Shown: positions 7,997 to 16,827 of the stretch, one piece after another | Numbering within the stretch: position 1 is the first letter of the stretch | Layout: each line of letters begins with the position of its first letter | From: PALSA-505 sp963699015 | GTDB taxonomy: Bacteria > Actinomycetota > Actinomycetes > Streptosporangiales > Streptosporangiaceae | Length of the DNA stretch: 64,000 nucleotides | Assembly (NCBI GenBank): GCA_963699015.1 | Contig: CAVOSX010000008.1 | Location: forward strand, 1-64,000 | Direction of reading: 5' to 3' | Notes under the pieces: generated by a model | The model's database searches: none | Seen by the model: the letters and a program-made list of their open reading frames with translations, nothing else | What the model was told of the DNA's origin: nothing | Position numbers and translations under genes: made by a program

Positions 7997-8374
7997 ATGC
8001 CTATGACCCCGCAGCCGCACGAAGTCAAGCGCGTCCCAGTCGGTAGCGAACGGCCTGCCAGAGTTCACGTGATCTGGCACAACCGCAAGTTCGTGGGATA
8101 CACCGTCAGGCTGGAAGCGGGCCAGGACAAGTGGGCAGCGCTCTCTCCTTACGGGGCATTGGTCGGCGAAACTAACACGCACATCGAAGCGCTATCCCTA
8201 CTCGCCCCTGATGCCGAGATCGCACCAAAGAAGACCAGCGTCTACCTGGACGGCGCGACCGCCGCTGCCGTCCGCAGGAGTGGACAGCCCCTGGCGGAGC
8301 TGATCCGAAAGGGCCTGGCCGCATCCCCACCGCTGAGTGACGATCCCAGCGGTCGTAAGGGTGCACCGGCGTGA
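7997..8374 (+). CDS. Ribbon-helix-helix-like small protein
   Basis: 125 residues from an ATG preceded by AGGAG at good spacing; the longer upstream reading has no ribosome site. The N-terminal ~80 residues (VPVGSERPARVHVIWHNRKF, KWAALSPYGALVG) are of unknown fold. The C-terminal part, KKTSVYLDGATAAAVRRSG followed by QPLAELIRKGLAA, has the strand-helix-helix pattern and spacing of Arc/MetJ-type DNA-binding antitoxins. The stop overlaps the start of the following TPR stub (GTGA), so the two are probably translated together. It lies just inside the left tRNA scar, suggesting it is element cargo. No toxin is recognisable. Confidence 0.65.
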   Translation: MPMTPQPHEVKRVPVGSERPARVHVIWHNRKFVGYTVRLEAGQDKWAALSPYGALVGETNTHIEALSLLAPDAEIAPKKTSVYLDGATAAAVRRSGQPLAELIRKGLAASPPLSDDPSGRKGAPA

Positions 8375-8646
8375 CTCTGGGCCGTGTCCGGCCCGCGCGG
8401 CCCGAGTTCGCCGCCCTGCTGCCCGTTTACGAGCGAGTCCTTGGCCCGGAGCACCCGGAAACATTGACTGCCCGCGGCCACGTTGCCTTCTGGACGGGGC
8501 AGGCGGGGGATCCGGCCGCGGCCCGGGACCAGTTCGCCGTCCTACTGCCCATCCGCGAGCAGATGTCCGGCCCGGAGCACCCAGACACCCTGTACATCCG
8601 GCAGGAACTGGCGCGCTGGACCGGACAAGTGGGCGGCATAAACTAA
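8371..8646 (+). CDS. Tetratricopeptide-repeat stub
   Basis: 91 residues starting at a GTG that overlaps the preceding stop. It contains two TPR_10/12-type units: FAALLPVYERVLGPEHPETL and, 42 residues later, FAVLLPIREQMSGPEHPDTL, each ending ..GHVAFWTGQAGDP / QELARWTGQVGG. This LGPEHP-DTL...TGQAGD pattern is normally repeated many times in the C-terminal half of large actinomycete NTPase-TPR proteins. Here only two units remain, with no NTPase, so it is likely a fragment. It may still be expressed through coupling with the upstream gene. Confidence 0.6.
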   Translation: MTLGRVRPARPEFAALLPVYERVLGPEHPETLTARGHVAFWTGQAGDPAAARDQFAVLLPIREQMSGPEHPDTLYIRQELARWTGQVGGIN

Positions 8647-9046
8647 ATTCCCCGTGCGCCGCTGCTGACGTCGCGCCCTGGGCGCGCGTTGTGGTAAGCG
8701 ACACGGACGCGGTCGAGCCCGAGTAGACCCGCCACACGACCTGCGGTTACGTCAGGCAAGACAAGTTCTGACTGCAGGCTGCCCCAGACGGGTCATGATC
8801 AAAGTGCCCCCGCTTTCGGGAACCCCCTGTGCGTGCTTGCGCAACCCGTTCAGCAGGTCCATCATGTTGTCCACTGCCATCGCGTCCTTTGGTCGAAACT
8901 TGAATGATGCGGTGATCAACTCGGGCGGGGGGCTCAGTCCGTCAGCTCATTTGTTCGCATGTCCGTGGACGCGGCTGCCGTCGTGGATCAGTCGGTCGAT
9001 TGGCATTAAGTTCTGGCTAACGTTCGCCAGCGAGAAGGGGGATCAG
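8647..9046 (+). other. Intergenic region, no gene seen
   Basis: 400 bases between the TPR stub and the beta-helix gene. The frame of the downstream gene is open back to 8795, but residues encoded there are unlike a secretory protein N-terminus and lack a ribosome site. No hairpin or repeat was recognised. Confidence 0.5.
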
Positions 9047-10348
9047 ATGACCGGAGTGGGGAAGGTCGCGGCTCGAATGGGGCGAAAGGCCCTGATGTCG
9101 TTGTCGGCAGTGGTCTTGGCTGCCGGTACCGGCGCGCTGTTGTCGGTAGGCACTGCAGCGGCAGCCGCATCGCCAACGCACGCGCGCAGCATACTCACCG
9201 TGGCCACTACAGGCTCCGATAGGGGCAACTGCCGGTCGAGCTCGTGCAGGACGCTCGGTCACGCCCTCACCCAGGCCAGCCCGAACGACACCATCGTCAT
9301 CTTCCCGGGCATCTATCGCGAGTCTGGCAACGCCAACGTCGTCAAGCCGCGGCTTACCGGGCTCAGGATCAGATCCGTCCGGTCGGCCCGCACGGTGATT
9401 AACGCCACTGGCAACGCCAACGGCATCCTCATTCAGGCGAACGGGGTGTCGGTCACCGGGCTCACCGTGAAGAACGCCAACCTGGAGGGCATTTTGGCCG
9501 AGCCTCCGCTGAGCTCTTGGCCCAAGGGACCAGCCTCGCCTCCGGCCGGTATCTCGCACGTGACGATCGCTGGCAATGTCGTCGTCCACAACGACCAGGC
9601 CTACAACACGAGCCTTCCGCCCGACGCGGCCTGCCCCAGCTCGCTCACCGACGCCGACGACTGCGGCGAGGCCATCCACCTCCTCGGGGTCAGCTGGTCA
9701 AAGGTGATCGGTAACAACGTGTCGCACAACGTGGGGGGCATCCTCGTGAGCGATGGCGGCTTCGGGATCTCGGTCGGCCCCGCCGCGCACAACCTGATCG
9801 CCTTCAACCACTCCTTCGACAATGCGTTCGACTGCGGGATCACCCTGCCAGGCCACGACCCCCGCGCGGTGGCCACGAAGGGCCCGAACGCCGGCAAGCC
9901 TCAGCCCAACCTGGCCGGGGTGTATGACAACCTCGTCCTCCACAATGTCTCGAACCGTAACGGCGCCGCCGGGCTGCTCGACGCTACGCCCTACCCAGGG
10001 GCCGGCTCATACGACAATCTCTTTGCCGGCAACACCGCGCGCGGCAACGGGAACGGTGGCTTCGTCCTTCATAGCCATGCGCCTCTGCAAGACGTCAGCG
10101 GCATTGTCGTGGCCGGGAACCGGATCGGGCAGAACAACCTGGCCGGTGACCCTGATACCGGCGTGATGACCACCACAGGGGTCATGCTGCTCTCGGTCGC
10201 GGTGCCGACGTCGATTGTGGTCGCGGGCAACACGATCTCCAACAATGTTAATGGGGTCGCATTCAACAGCAACGTCACCCATGTCGGTCACAACCGCTTC
10301 GCAAACGTGACCCACCGCTATTTCCGCTACACCCCACCCGCCCCATAA
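9047..10348 (+). CDS. Secreted right-handed parallel beta-helix protein
   Basis: 433 residues from the ATG at 9047, which follows AAGGGGG. A Sec signal peptide (RMGRKALMSLSAVVLAAGTG and then an AAAAA-SP cleavage region) precedes a parallel beta-helix. The first domain reads ILTVATTGSDRGNC..CRTLGHALTQASPNDTIVIF-PGIYRES, typical of pectate-lyase-like/DUF1565 folds. Repeated GN.V..N..GI rungs follow (VTIAGNVVVHN, VIGNNVSHNVGGILVSDGG, IVVAGNRIGQNN, IVVAGNTISNNVNGVAFNS). The fold binds or cleaves polysaccharides in many proteins, but no catalytic residues are assigned. A C-terminal relic of a relative lies at 53393-53590. Confidence 0.8.
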   Translation: MTGVGKVAARMGRKALMSLSAVVLAAGTGALLSVGTAAAAASPTHARSILTVATTGSDRGNCRSSSCRTLGHALTQASPNDTIVIFPGIYRESGNANVVKPRLTGLRIRSVRSARTVINATGNANGILIQANGVSVTGLTVKNANLEGILAEPPLSSWPKGPASPPAGISHVTIAGNVVVHNDQAYNTSLPPDAACPSSLTDADDCGEAIHLLGVSWSKVIGNNVSHNVGGILVSDGGFGISVGPAAHNLIAFNHSFDNAFDCGITLPGHDPRAVATKGPNAGKPQPNLAGVYDNLVLHNVSNRNGAAGLLDATPYPGAGSYDNLFAGNTARGNGNGGFVLHSHAPLQDVSGIVVAGNRIGQNNLAGDPDTGVMTTTGVMLLSVAVPTSIVVAGNTISNNVNGVAFNSNVTHVGHNRFANVTHRYFRYTPPAP

Positions 10349-10382
10349 AGAACCACCGTCTCCAAGCCAGGACCTGGGCCTA

Positions 10383-10420
10383 GGGGGCCGGGTAGGCGAT
10401 TTCAAGCCCACTCGGCCCCC
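10383..10420 (+). terminator. Strong hairpin after the beta-helix gene
   Basis: GGGGGCCG at 10383-10390 pairs with CGGCCCCC at 10413-10420, and the inner arms GGTAGGC/GCCCACT extend the stem to about 15 bp with one mismatch around the loop GATTTCAA. It lies 35 bp after the stop. No clear T-tract, as is usual in actinomycetes. Confidence 0.55.
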
Positions 10421-10498
10421 CGGCAGTTCTCGCTCACAGATGATCAGTTGCGTCCATCGTGGCGCGCCTCACATCATTAGAACCGCGATTTACTGTCC

Positions 10499-11086
10499 TT
10501 ATGGTGTGCCTTGGGAGGAAGCGGCCGGATCCGGCGCCCGGGCCAGCAGTTCCAGGGCATCGGGGGCAGCCAGCTCCGGGAAGGCGTCCAGCGCGGCCGG
10601 AAAGTACTCCCGCAACGTGGAACGCAACCGCAAGACGCTGCGGTTACGCTCCCAGATCAGCCGCAGGTGCGCCCGGGCCAGCACCTTGATCCCCTCCGCG
10701 GCCGCGCTATCCCCGGCGACCGGGCGATGCCGGGCAGCATCGGTGCGGACCAGGTCAGCCAGCAGCCACGCATCCCCCGCATCGCTCTTAGCGCCCGAAG
10801 CCGGATGCCGCTCCCGGTACCGGGCCACCGACCTCGGATTGATCGCATAAACCCGGTAACCGGCCGCCACCAGCGCGGTCACCCACGGGCCCCGGTCGGT
10901 CTCGATCCCGATCACCACCCGCCCCGGGTCATCACCCTCCGGCAGGCGCCCGGCGACCAGCTCATGCAACCGCGTGATCCCGCTCACGCCCTCATCCAGC
11001 CGGGCTCTGGCCAGCCTCCGCCCCGCCTCATCGACCAGGGCCACATCATCATGATCTTCTGACCAGTCGTCCCCGACATACAGCAC
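10499..11086 (-). pseudogene. IS110-family transposase, N-terminal DEDD domain only (truncated)
   Basis: 195 residues from the ATG at 11086. It opens with YVGDDWSEDHDDVALVDEAG (first catalytic Asp) and carries RVVIGIETDRGPWVTALVAAG, VYAINPRSVARYRERHPASG and KSDAGDAWLLADLVRTD, the RuvC-like DEDD core of IS110 transposases. The reading stops at LELLARAPDPAASSQGTP, removing the whole C-terminal transposase_20 domain that carries the catalytic Ser. It belongs to a different subfamily from the tandem pair at 1.4-4.65 kb. The ~150 bp upstream on the minus strand may be its left end, but no second copy is available for comparison. Inactive. Confidence 0.8.
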
Positions 11087-11586
11087 CGGGCATCACCTCC
11101 GCCACCAGCAAGTCTCCAGCCAGCCCGCGGGACCAGCCGCGCCCTAACGGATCAGTGCTCACGCCTGCCAGCGGGCACGACATCCCATCAGCGGTCCGCG
11201 GACCCGCCTCCCAGCCGGGGCGCCATCTTGACGAAGGCCTCAGCACCGGGCCTTGGCGCTCTCCCGAGTGCTCAGCGGCTGGTGGCTGCACCATCCAGTC
11301 TCGCCCAAAGGCAAACCCGGACTCCCCCATTAGGGCGCCTTCGGCGTCGCACACGATCGCCTCGCGACCCCGGACCCGGCGACCACTGCCCAGGTATTCC
11401 GCGGCTGCGACGAAAACGGGGGAGAGCAGGCCGACCCAGGGCACTCGGGCCATCCGGGCGCCCTGCCGCACGTGGGCCTCGGCCGTGTGGCCGTCCAGGT
11501 CCATCGTCATCGCGGCGGCGGGCGTGCCGAAGGAGGCAGGACCGAGGCGATGGGCTTGCGCGGCGCCTGGTTGCCTGGCGGAGGGC
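11087..11586 (-). other. Non-coding or decayed stretch between IS110 relic and hydrolase
   Basis: A minus-strand frame around 11520-11310 reads like a gene fragment (RMARVPWVGLLSPVFVAAAE, GRRVRGREAIVCDAEGALMG) but has no plausible start, stop or assigned family. Possibly a decayed gene or the far end of the IS110 element. Confidence 0.3.
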
Positions 11587-13173
11587 CTAGGGGAAGGGGG
11601 GCTTGTCGGCGGCGCAGACGGTGCCGCGCGGTGGGGTGACCAGATGCACCAGATAGCGGATTCGCCATTTGAGGACGCAGCTGCTGGGGTCATTGACGGT
11701 CAGGTGGCCAAAGCCGTTCTCGGTCAGCAGCACGGCGTTGCCGAGCCGCCGCTCGGCGACCAGGGCGTTGGCGTAGCCGGTGGCCGGGTCGTGCCGGTTG
11801 CTGAGCAGCAGGATCGGGGTCTTGGTCTTGGCGTTCCACGGGCCGGCGTAGCGCTCGGTGGCGTGCCCCGGCCAGTTCGCCGCGCACGGGGCCCACAGCG
11901 TCCAGCCCTGGAACGGTGCCCACAGCCTGCCCACGTGCGTGGCGTGCCCGATGACGCGCGGCCAGGCGCTGACCGGCTTCCTGGCAGGACCGTCCAGACA
12001 CGAAATCGCCGATGACCCGGTGGACTTGGCGAACCCGGCAGGCGATCGCATCAGACGCGCCGCCGTCTCCAGGGCCGACGCGTCGCCGTTCGCCGCGGCG
12101 TTGAGATCCTTGGCGTACCGGGGCCAGTCGACCGGGAGCCGCAGCGGCGTGAACGTGCTGAGCAGCAGGTCGGAGTAGTCCAGCACGCCGGGAGGCTTCG
12201 CGTGCGGCGCGGGGATCGGCGCCCGCCGCGCCCGCGCGAACAGGCGCGCGACGCGCTGGGCGACGGTCTCGGAGTGACCGGCGAGCGCGCAACCGGACGG
12301 GCCGGCCCGCTGGCACTGGCCCACGAACTGGTGGAAGAAGACCCCGTCGGCGAACCTGACGTCGTTGGTGAGCCTGCTCTCGGCGCTGGCGGTGTCTTTG
12401 ACCGGGTCAACGAGGCCGTCGAGCAGCATCGCCCGCACCCGGCCGGGGAACATGTTCTCATACGTCTGGCCGATCATCGTCCCGTAGGACAGGCCGACGT
12501 AGGTGAGCTTGCGGTCCCCGACGAGCTGGCGCAGCCGGTTGAGGTCACGGGCGGTGTCCGCGGTGGAGATGTTGTCCAGCAGCTGCCCGCTCACCCGGCC
12601 GCACCGGGGCGCCAGCGCGGCCGCCTTGCGCGCGTAGGCCCGCGACGCGGCCGGCGTCACCGGGATCTGCACCCCATGCCAGAACCGGTCCCGGCTCGCC
12701 TTGCTGGTGAAGCAGCGCACCGGGTCGCTGGCGTTGGTGCCCCGCGGGTCCCAGCCCACCACGTTGAACCGGCCGCGGCCCCAGGCACTGAGCTCTGGAC
12801 CGCCATCCCGCACGAGCTCGACGCCGCTTTCGCCCGGTCCGCCGGGGTTGACGAACATCGAGCCGATCCGGTGCTTCTGGTCGCTGCCCAGGTAGCGCAT
12901 CACCGCGAGCTTGATCTGCGGGCCGGCTGGCCGGTGCCAGTTCAGCGGCACCGCAACCCTGGCGCACTGGAACCGCCTGCCCATGCCCTTGCAGCGCTTC
13001 CAGGCGATCCCGGCCTGCCCGGCCGCGGGTCCGGCGGCACCGGCGGGCGAACCCGCAACCCCCCGGACGCGGCTGCCGACCGCGGGAGTGGTGGCGCTAG
13101 CGGGCGAGGCTAACGGCAGCGACGCAGCCGCCGCCGCGCAGATCGCGATGAGAGTAAGCGGAACCTTGCGCAT
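11587..13173 (-). CDS. Secreted alpha/beta hydrolase, tripeptidyl-aminopeptidase (TAP/Slp) type
   Basis: 528 residues with a Sec signal peptide (MRKVPLTLIAICAAAAASLP...ASA). The alpha/beta fold has the oxyanion loop FVNPGGPGESG, the RFNVVGWDPRGTNASDPVRC segment, nucleophile elbow GLSYGTMIG (Ser), acid in LLSNRHDPATGYANA (Asp) and GFGHLTVND (His). Following the His is the CVLKWRIRYLV TAP-C-terminal domain with the usual paired Cys. Streptomyces members remove N-terminal peptides from secreted proteins or act as esterases. Start set at 13173, where the signal peptide begins behind a GGGGG ribosome site. No operon partner. Extracellular. Confidence 0.85.
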   Translation of the reverse strand: MRKVPLTLIAICAAAAASLPLASPASATTPAVGSRVRGVAGSPAGAAGPAAGQAGIAWKRCKGMGRRFQCARVAVPLNWHRPAGPQIKLAVMRYLGSDQKHRIGSMFVNPGGPGESGVELVRDGGPELSAWGRGRFNVVGWDPRGTNASDPVRCFTSKASRDRFWHGVQIPVTPAASRAYARKAAALAPRCGRVSGQLLDNISTADTARDLNRLRQLVGDRKLTYVGLSYGTMIGQTYENMFPGRVRAMLLDGLVDPVKDTASAESRLTNDVRFADGVFFHQFVGQCQRAGPSGCALAGHSETVAQRVARLFARARRAPIPAPHAKPPGVLDYSDLLLSTFTPLRLPVDWPRYAKDLNAAANGDASALETAARLMRSPAGFAKSTGSSAISCLDGPARKPVSAWPRVIGHATHVGRLWAPFQGWTLWAPCAANWPGHATERYAGPWNAKTKTPILLLSNRHDPATGYANALVAERRLGNAVLLTENGFGHLTVNDPSSCVLKWRIRYLVHLVTPPRGTVCAADKPPFP

Positions 13174-13955
13174 CCTGGCCCCCGAACCTTGGGATGCCCT
13201 CCGCTCCCGAGCATTGACCTGTCCTTGACCAGAAGTCAACCAATCCATGATAAATATCCACAAATCCTGATCATCAGGGCATCGAATACACAGACGTAAC
13301 CCCGGTACCCGATCGATCGCGGGCCGCGGCCGCGGAAGCGACTGGCGACTACGCCACCGCGGGAAACGGGTGCACGGCTCCGTCGAACGGCGCGACGGCC
13401 ACCGCCTGGCTGCCCGTAGCGGGCCGCATCCATGGCGGCCAGGGCCAAGACGGCCAGCAGCGCCGCGCCCTCATGCGCTTGCCGATGTGCGTGCCGCGCC
13501 CGCACCCGAAGGCCTGACCAGCCTCGGCACCCGAGCCGCACCATCACAAGCGCGGGCCCGATCAGGTGGTCTGCCACGGACTCTCACAGTCACTCGCGGA
13601 CAGCCCGGCACGTATTCAGACCCGGGTTAATGCAGGTGAAGCCGATCAGCGAGCATCCCTGACACGGAAGAGGTCACTAAGGCCGTCGTCCGTGCCACAT
13701 CCGTGCCAGAACGACCGGGAAACCCCGGGCATCAGCGGTCACTTAGGGGGAATCGGATTATCGTCTGAGCTGGGCAGACGCAGGTAACGCTGCCGCCCGA
13801 AACGACCTGCTAAGCAGCGGGTCGCGGGTCCGAATTCCGCCAGCGCGCCAGAGTGGAAAGCCCAGGTCAGGGCCTTACCAGGTACCTGCGAGCAGGAACC
13901 CTTGCTCTCCACGCTCGCCATCCGCGATTCTTGGGTCTTGACCCGAGGGGCAAAC
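13174..13955. other. Intergenic region with repeat R1 and a tRNA-like scar
   Basis: No convincing gene in 780 bases. It holds the 119-bp direct repeat (13558-13676) and, at about 13799-13847, a stretch resembling a tRNA 3' half. The latter has CTGCTAA loop-like bases and a GCGGG-TCCGAAT-TCCGC T-arm with a CGCCA end. The tRNA resemblance (Ser-GCU-like) is weak and no 5' half exists. Confidence 0.35.
13558..13676 (+). repeat. 119-bp direct repeat R1
   Basis: Equal in length and about four fifths identical by eye to 16088-16206. Shared cores include CAGGTGGTCTGCC, CTCGCGGACAGCCCGGCAC and GAGCATCCC. Both copies read in the same direction and neither is coding. Together they bracket the dienelactone hydrolase and APH-like genes. 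Nature unknown (MITE-like, att-like or duplicated end). Confidence 0.6.
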
Positions 13956-14528
13956 ATGGCTGAGGTAGTGCTCTTCCACCACGCACAGGGGCTGACCCCG
14001 GGCGTCAGCGCGTTCGCCGACGAGCTGCGCCGTGCCGGGCATGCCGTGCACGCACCCGACCTGTTCGAGGGGCGCACCTTCGACACTGTGGAGGAGGGGG
14101 TAAGCCATGCCGAGGAGCTCGGCTTCGGCGAGGTGATCGAGCGCGGCGTCCGGGCGGCCGGGCGGCTGCCCGCCGGGCTGGTGTATGCCGGATTCTCGCT
14201 CGGTGTGCTCCCGGCCCAGAAGCTGGCGCAGACGCGGCCGGGAGCGCGAGGGGCACTGCTTTTCCACTCTTGCGTTCCGGTGTCGGAGTTCAGCTCCGCG
14301 TGGCCCGGCGGGGTGCCCGTGCAGGTGCATGCGATGAACGCCGACCCGTTCTTCGTCGGCGAAGACAGTGACGCCGCCCGTGCGCTAGTTGACCAGGCCA
14401 AGGACGCAGAGCTGTTCCTCTATCCCGGCGGGCAGCACCTCTTCGCCGACAGCTCACTGCCGTCGTATGACCCGGATGCCGCCGCACTGCTCACCCAGCG
14501 GGTGCTCGACTTCCTCAGCGGGCGGTAA
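13956..14528 (+). CDS. Dienelactone hydrolase family protein
   Basis: 190 residues. It begins MAEVVLFHHAQGLTPGV, the first strand and oxyanion loop of DLH-fold proteins. The nucleophile elbow is YAGFSLGVLPAQKLA, with Ser where classical dienelactone hydrolases have Cys. The acid lies near NADPFFVGEDSDAARAL, and the His is in LFLYPGGQHLFADSSLPSYD. Family members hydrolyse dienelactones or small esters. The length fits a single-domain cytoplasmic enzyme. Start at 13956 because the conserved first strand begins there; the ribosome site is poor (GGGGCAA). Lies between repeats R1 and R2. Confidence 0.8.
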   Translation: MAEVVLFHHAQGLTPGVSAFADELRRAGHAVHAPDLFEGRTFDTVEEGVSHAEELGFGEVIERGVRAAGRLPAGLVYAGFSLGVLPAQKLAQTRPGARGALLFHSCVPVSEFSSAWPGGVPVQVHAMNADPFFVGEDSDAARALVDQAKDAELFLYPGGQHLFADSSLPSYDPDAAALLTQRVLDFLSGR

Positions 14529-15120
14529 GCGGAGCGTACGGTGCGAGCGGGACGCTGCCCTGGCCAGCCAGTGATTATTTCCGATGACGGCGGCCGCGGC
14601 CGCCGCGACGTGCTCGATGGCCTGGGCCGCGAGCCGATCCGGCCGCATCGCCACCCCATTCCCTACCGCGGGCCGTTCTCGGCGGGCGCGGCCTGCCGCT
14701 GCTGGATGCCGCTGAGCAAGGCTTGCGCTCCCGCCGCGAACAGCCGGTCAAACCGGGTCTCTCCTGTCATCCGCCGCGCCGGCTCGGGAAGAAAGGCCAC
14801 GATCGCAGTTATAGCCGGACACCCGCGCGCCGGAGCTGCCAGCCGCCCGGTACCACCGCTGAACGCTTCGACTGTACCCCCCGATCTGGACCATGCCAGT
14901 AAGAAGCCGCGGGCGGCGAGCAGCAATTCGAGCAGCAGCAACGCCGCCGTACCGCCTCGGACGGCATCACATCTAACGAGCGGCATCAGTGCTGCTAGAC
15001 CGAGAACTCGGACGCGTTCGGAAGTCTCGACCGTGGCCGAGCCTGTCTCTTGATCCGCGGGTTCGGTCAGCAGGCGAATCTCGCTTCCGTGCGCTCGGTG
15101 CCTGTGGCACAGTCTTGACT
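14529..15120 (-). other. Intergenic, possible TetR C-terminal remnant on minus strand
   Basis: A minus-strand frame ending at 14663 encodes RGGTAALLLLELLLAARGFL and RFDRLFAAGAQALLSGI, which resembles the ligand-binding C-terminus of TetR regulators. There is no helix-turn-helix part or start. Treated as a possible relic only. Confidence 0.25.
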
Positions 15121-16041
15121 GTGCCGTTGGGCAATCTGCCGGACTGGTTGCCGACGTGGTGTCTGGACCATCTGGGTGGCGCACCCGACCACGTGCTGTT
15201 CCAGCTGCAGCAGGTCTCGATGGTTGTCGGTCTCCGGCTGGCTGGCGGTACGGACGTGGTGGTCAAGGCGCGCGCCGATGAGGGCCGGGCCGTGTCGTGC
15301 GTCGCGGCGCAGGCCCGGCTGGCCGAGCGCGGGTTTCCGTGCGCCCGGCCGCTCACGCCGGTGGTCGGCGTCGGTTCGCTGGCTGTGCACGCCGAGGAGT
15401 TCCGGCCCGGCGGCGAGGTGTTGCACGGGGACTCGCCGGACATAGCCGCGCGCTACGCGGAGGTGTTCGCCCGGCTGATGGCCGAACTGGCTGACGTGAC
15501 CGTCGCGCCGCCGCTGCCGAATCCGCCCTGGGTGCGCTGGGACCACACCGATTCCGGGGTGTGGCCGGCGATTGAGTGCCTCGATAACCGGGACCAGAGC
15601 GTCGTGCCCGGGTACGTCGTTGAGGCGGCGGAGCGGGCTCGGCGGCGGATACTGGCCGCCGGGCTGCCGTGCATGCTGGGCCATGCCGACTTCGAGGCGC
15701 AGAACCTCCGGTGGCACGGCCGGGAGGTGTGGGCGGTGCACGACTGGGACAGCCTGGCGTGGCAGCCGGAGGCGGCGCTGGCGGGAGCGGCGAGTGGGGC
15801 GTTCGCCAGTGCCGGGCCGCCCACGCTGGCGGCGATCGAAAGCTCCAAGGCGTTCCTGGCGGCTTACCAGGACACTCGCGGGCGCTTGTTCACGGCCGTG
15901 GAGCAGGAGATCGCGTGGGCGGCCAGCTTGTGGATGGCCGCGTACAACGCCCGCGAGGAGGCACTGCACGGCGATACCCCGGTGGGCGGCGATGCGCTCC
16001 GCGCACAAGCAGCCGAACGCCTCCGCCGGGCTAATGCCTAG
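15121..16041 (+). CDS. APH-like phosphotransferase (aminoglycoside/choline kinase fold)
   Basis: About 306 residues from the GTG at 15121. The N-lobe has VVGLRLAGGTDVVVKARADE (nucleotide-side Lys in VVKAR). The catalytic loop is MLGHADFEAQNLRWHG (H-x-D-x4-N) and the metal site VHDWDSLAWQP (D-x-D), both intact, so kinase activity is plausible. Members phosphorylate aminoglycosides, homoserine or other small hydroxylated compounds; nothing here identifies the substrate. The frame is open upstream to 14989, but the conserved fold starts near PLGNLPDWLP. The upstream gene is not close enough for an operon. Repeat R2 follows downstream. Confidence 0.75.
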   Translation: MPLGNLPDWLPTWCLDHLGGAPDHVLFQLQQVSMVVGLRLAGGTDVVVKARADEGRAVSCVAAQARLAERGFPCARPLTPVVGVGSLAVHAEEFRPGGEVLHGDSPDIAARYAEVFARLMAELADVTVAPPLPNPPWVRWDHTDSGVWPAIECLDNRDQSVVPGYVVEAAERARRRILAAGLPCMLGHADFEAQNLRWHGREVWAVHDWDSLAWQPEAALAGAASGAFASAGPPTLAAIESSKAFLAAYQDTRGRLFTAVEQEIAWAASLWMAAYNAREEALHGDTPVGGDALRAQAAERLRRANA

Positions 16042-16053
16042 CAGCAGCATGCG

Positions 16054-16076
16054 AGTTCGGGACGAAGAGGCTCGTG
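16054..16076 (+). repeat. tRNA-Pro-like anticodon-arm sequence, scar copy 2
   Basis: This 23-base sequence differs from 6773-6795 at one position. It immediately precedes repeat R2. See the first copy for the tentative tRNA reading. Confidence 0.35.
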
Positions 16077-16087
16077 CCCGCAGCGTG

Positions 16088-16206
16088 CCCGAACAGGTGG
16101 TCTGCCGCGGACTTTCACGCTCACTCGCGGACAGCCCGGCACACGTTCAGACCTGATTTATGCAGGCGAAGCCCATGGGTGAGCATCCCAGATAAGGAAC
16201 CGGTCA
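16088..16206 (+). repeat. 119-bp direct repeat R2
   Basis: Second copy of the repeat at 13558-13676, same orientation, same length, roughly 25 mismatches by eye and no indels. It lies between two genes that converge (APH-like and RidA). Confidence 0.6.
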
Positions 16207-16259
16207 GCTCACAGGTGCCAGCCGAGACAGCGAAGTACAGCAGCGGCCCGGCTGGAGGG

Positions 16260-16640
16260 TCAGGCGGTGAATGCTGTCATCCGGATCGAGACGAGCAGGC
16301 CGGTCAGCTCGACGCCGAGCTTGGCGACGTAGCGGGCCGGTGGCTCGGACGGAAACCACCGCGCGTATTCCTCATTCAGGCCCGCGAAGTCGGCTGGGTT
16401 GGTGAGCAGCACCCCGACTTCGGTGACGTCTTCCAGGCTGGCGTCCCCGGCCTGGAGGATGGCCTCGCAGTTCGCCAGTGCCTGCCGCGTCTGATCTTGG
16501 ATGGTATCTCCGGCCAGGCTGCCGGTGCCCGGGTCGATGCCGACGATGCCTGAGACGAGCACGTGCGGTCCAGCCTTGACTCCCTGGCTGTAGAGCGGCG
16601 AACTCGGCGCGTTCGCGGTCACGATGATCTGCCGTGGCAT
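16260..16640 (-). CDS. RidA family protein (YjgF/YER057c/UK114)
   Basis: 126 residues from the ATG at 16640, behind AGGGAGG. It begins RQIIVTANAPSSPLYSQGVK, the RidA N-terminal signature, continues with ..SGIVGIDPGTGSL, QALANCEAILQAGDASLEDV, and ends with PPARYVAKLGVELTGLLVSI near the usual C-terminal strand. Where canonical RidA has R.AV.V..LP, this protein has RYVAKLGVEL. RidA trimers hydrolyse reactive enamine/imine intermediates from PLP enzymes. The catalytic Arg position could not be confirmed here. Followed upstream on the same strand by a second, more divergent RidA (16828-17247), so possibly one transcript. Confidence 0.85.
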   Translation of the reverse strand: MPRQIIVTANAPSSPLYSQGVKAGPHVLVSGIVGIDPGTGSLAGDTIQDQTRQALANCEAILQAGDASLEDVTEVGVLLTNPADFAGLNEEYARWFPSEPPARYVAKLGVELTGLLVSIRMTAFTA

Positions 16641-16827
16641 GACGGCCTCCCTGGCTCCATCCGGATCCGTGCACAACTGCCGCTGCTCTCGGCGCAAGAG
16701 TGATCTTAAACCTGGCAGTCGTGCCCGTCGCGGTAACTGGCGACTATTCAAGAGCAGCCCAGATTAATGTTGACCCGGACAGAAGCAGGTCAACGGGTCA
16801 CCGCCACAATCTTTGCAAATGGCCCAG

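Noticed and set aside
13799..13847. Complete tRNA-Ser gene
   Set aside because: Only a T-arm-like and acceptor-like 3' part is present; no 5' half or cloverleaf can be drawn.
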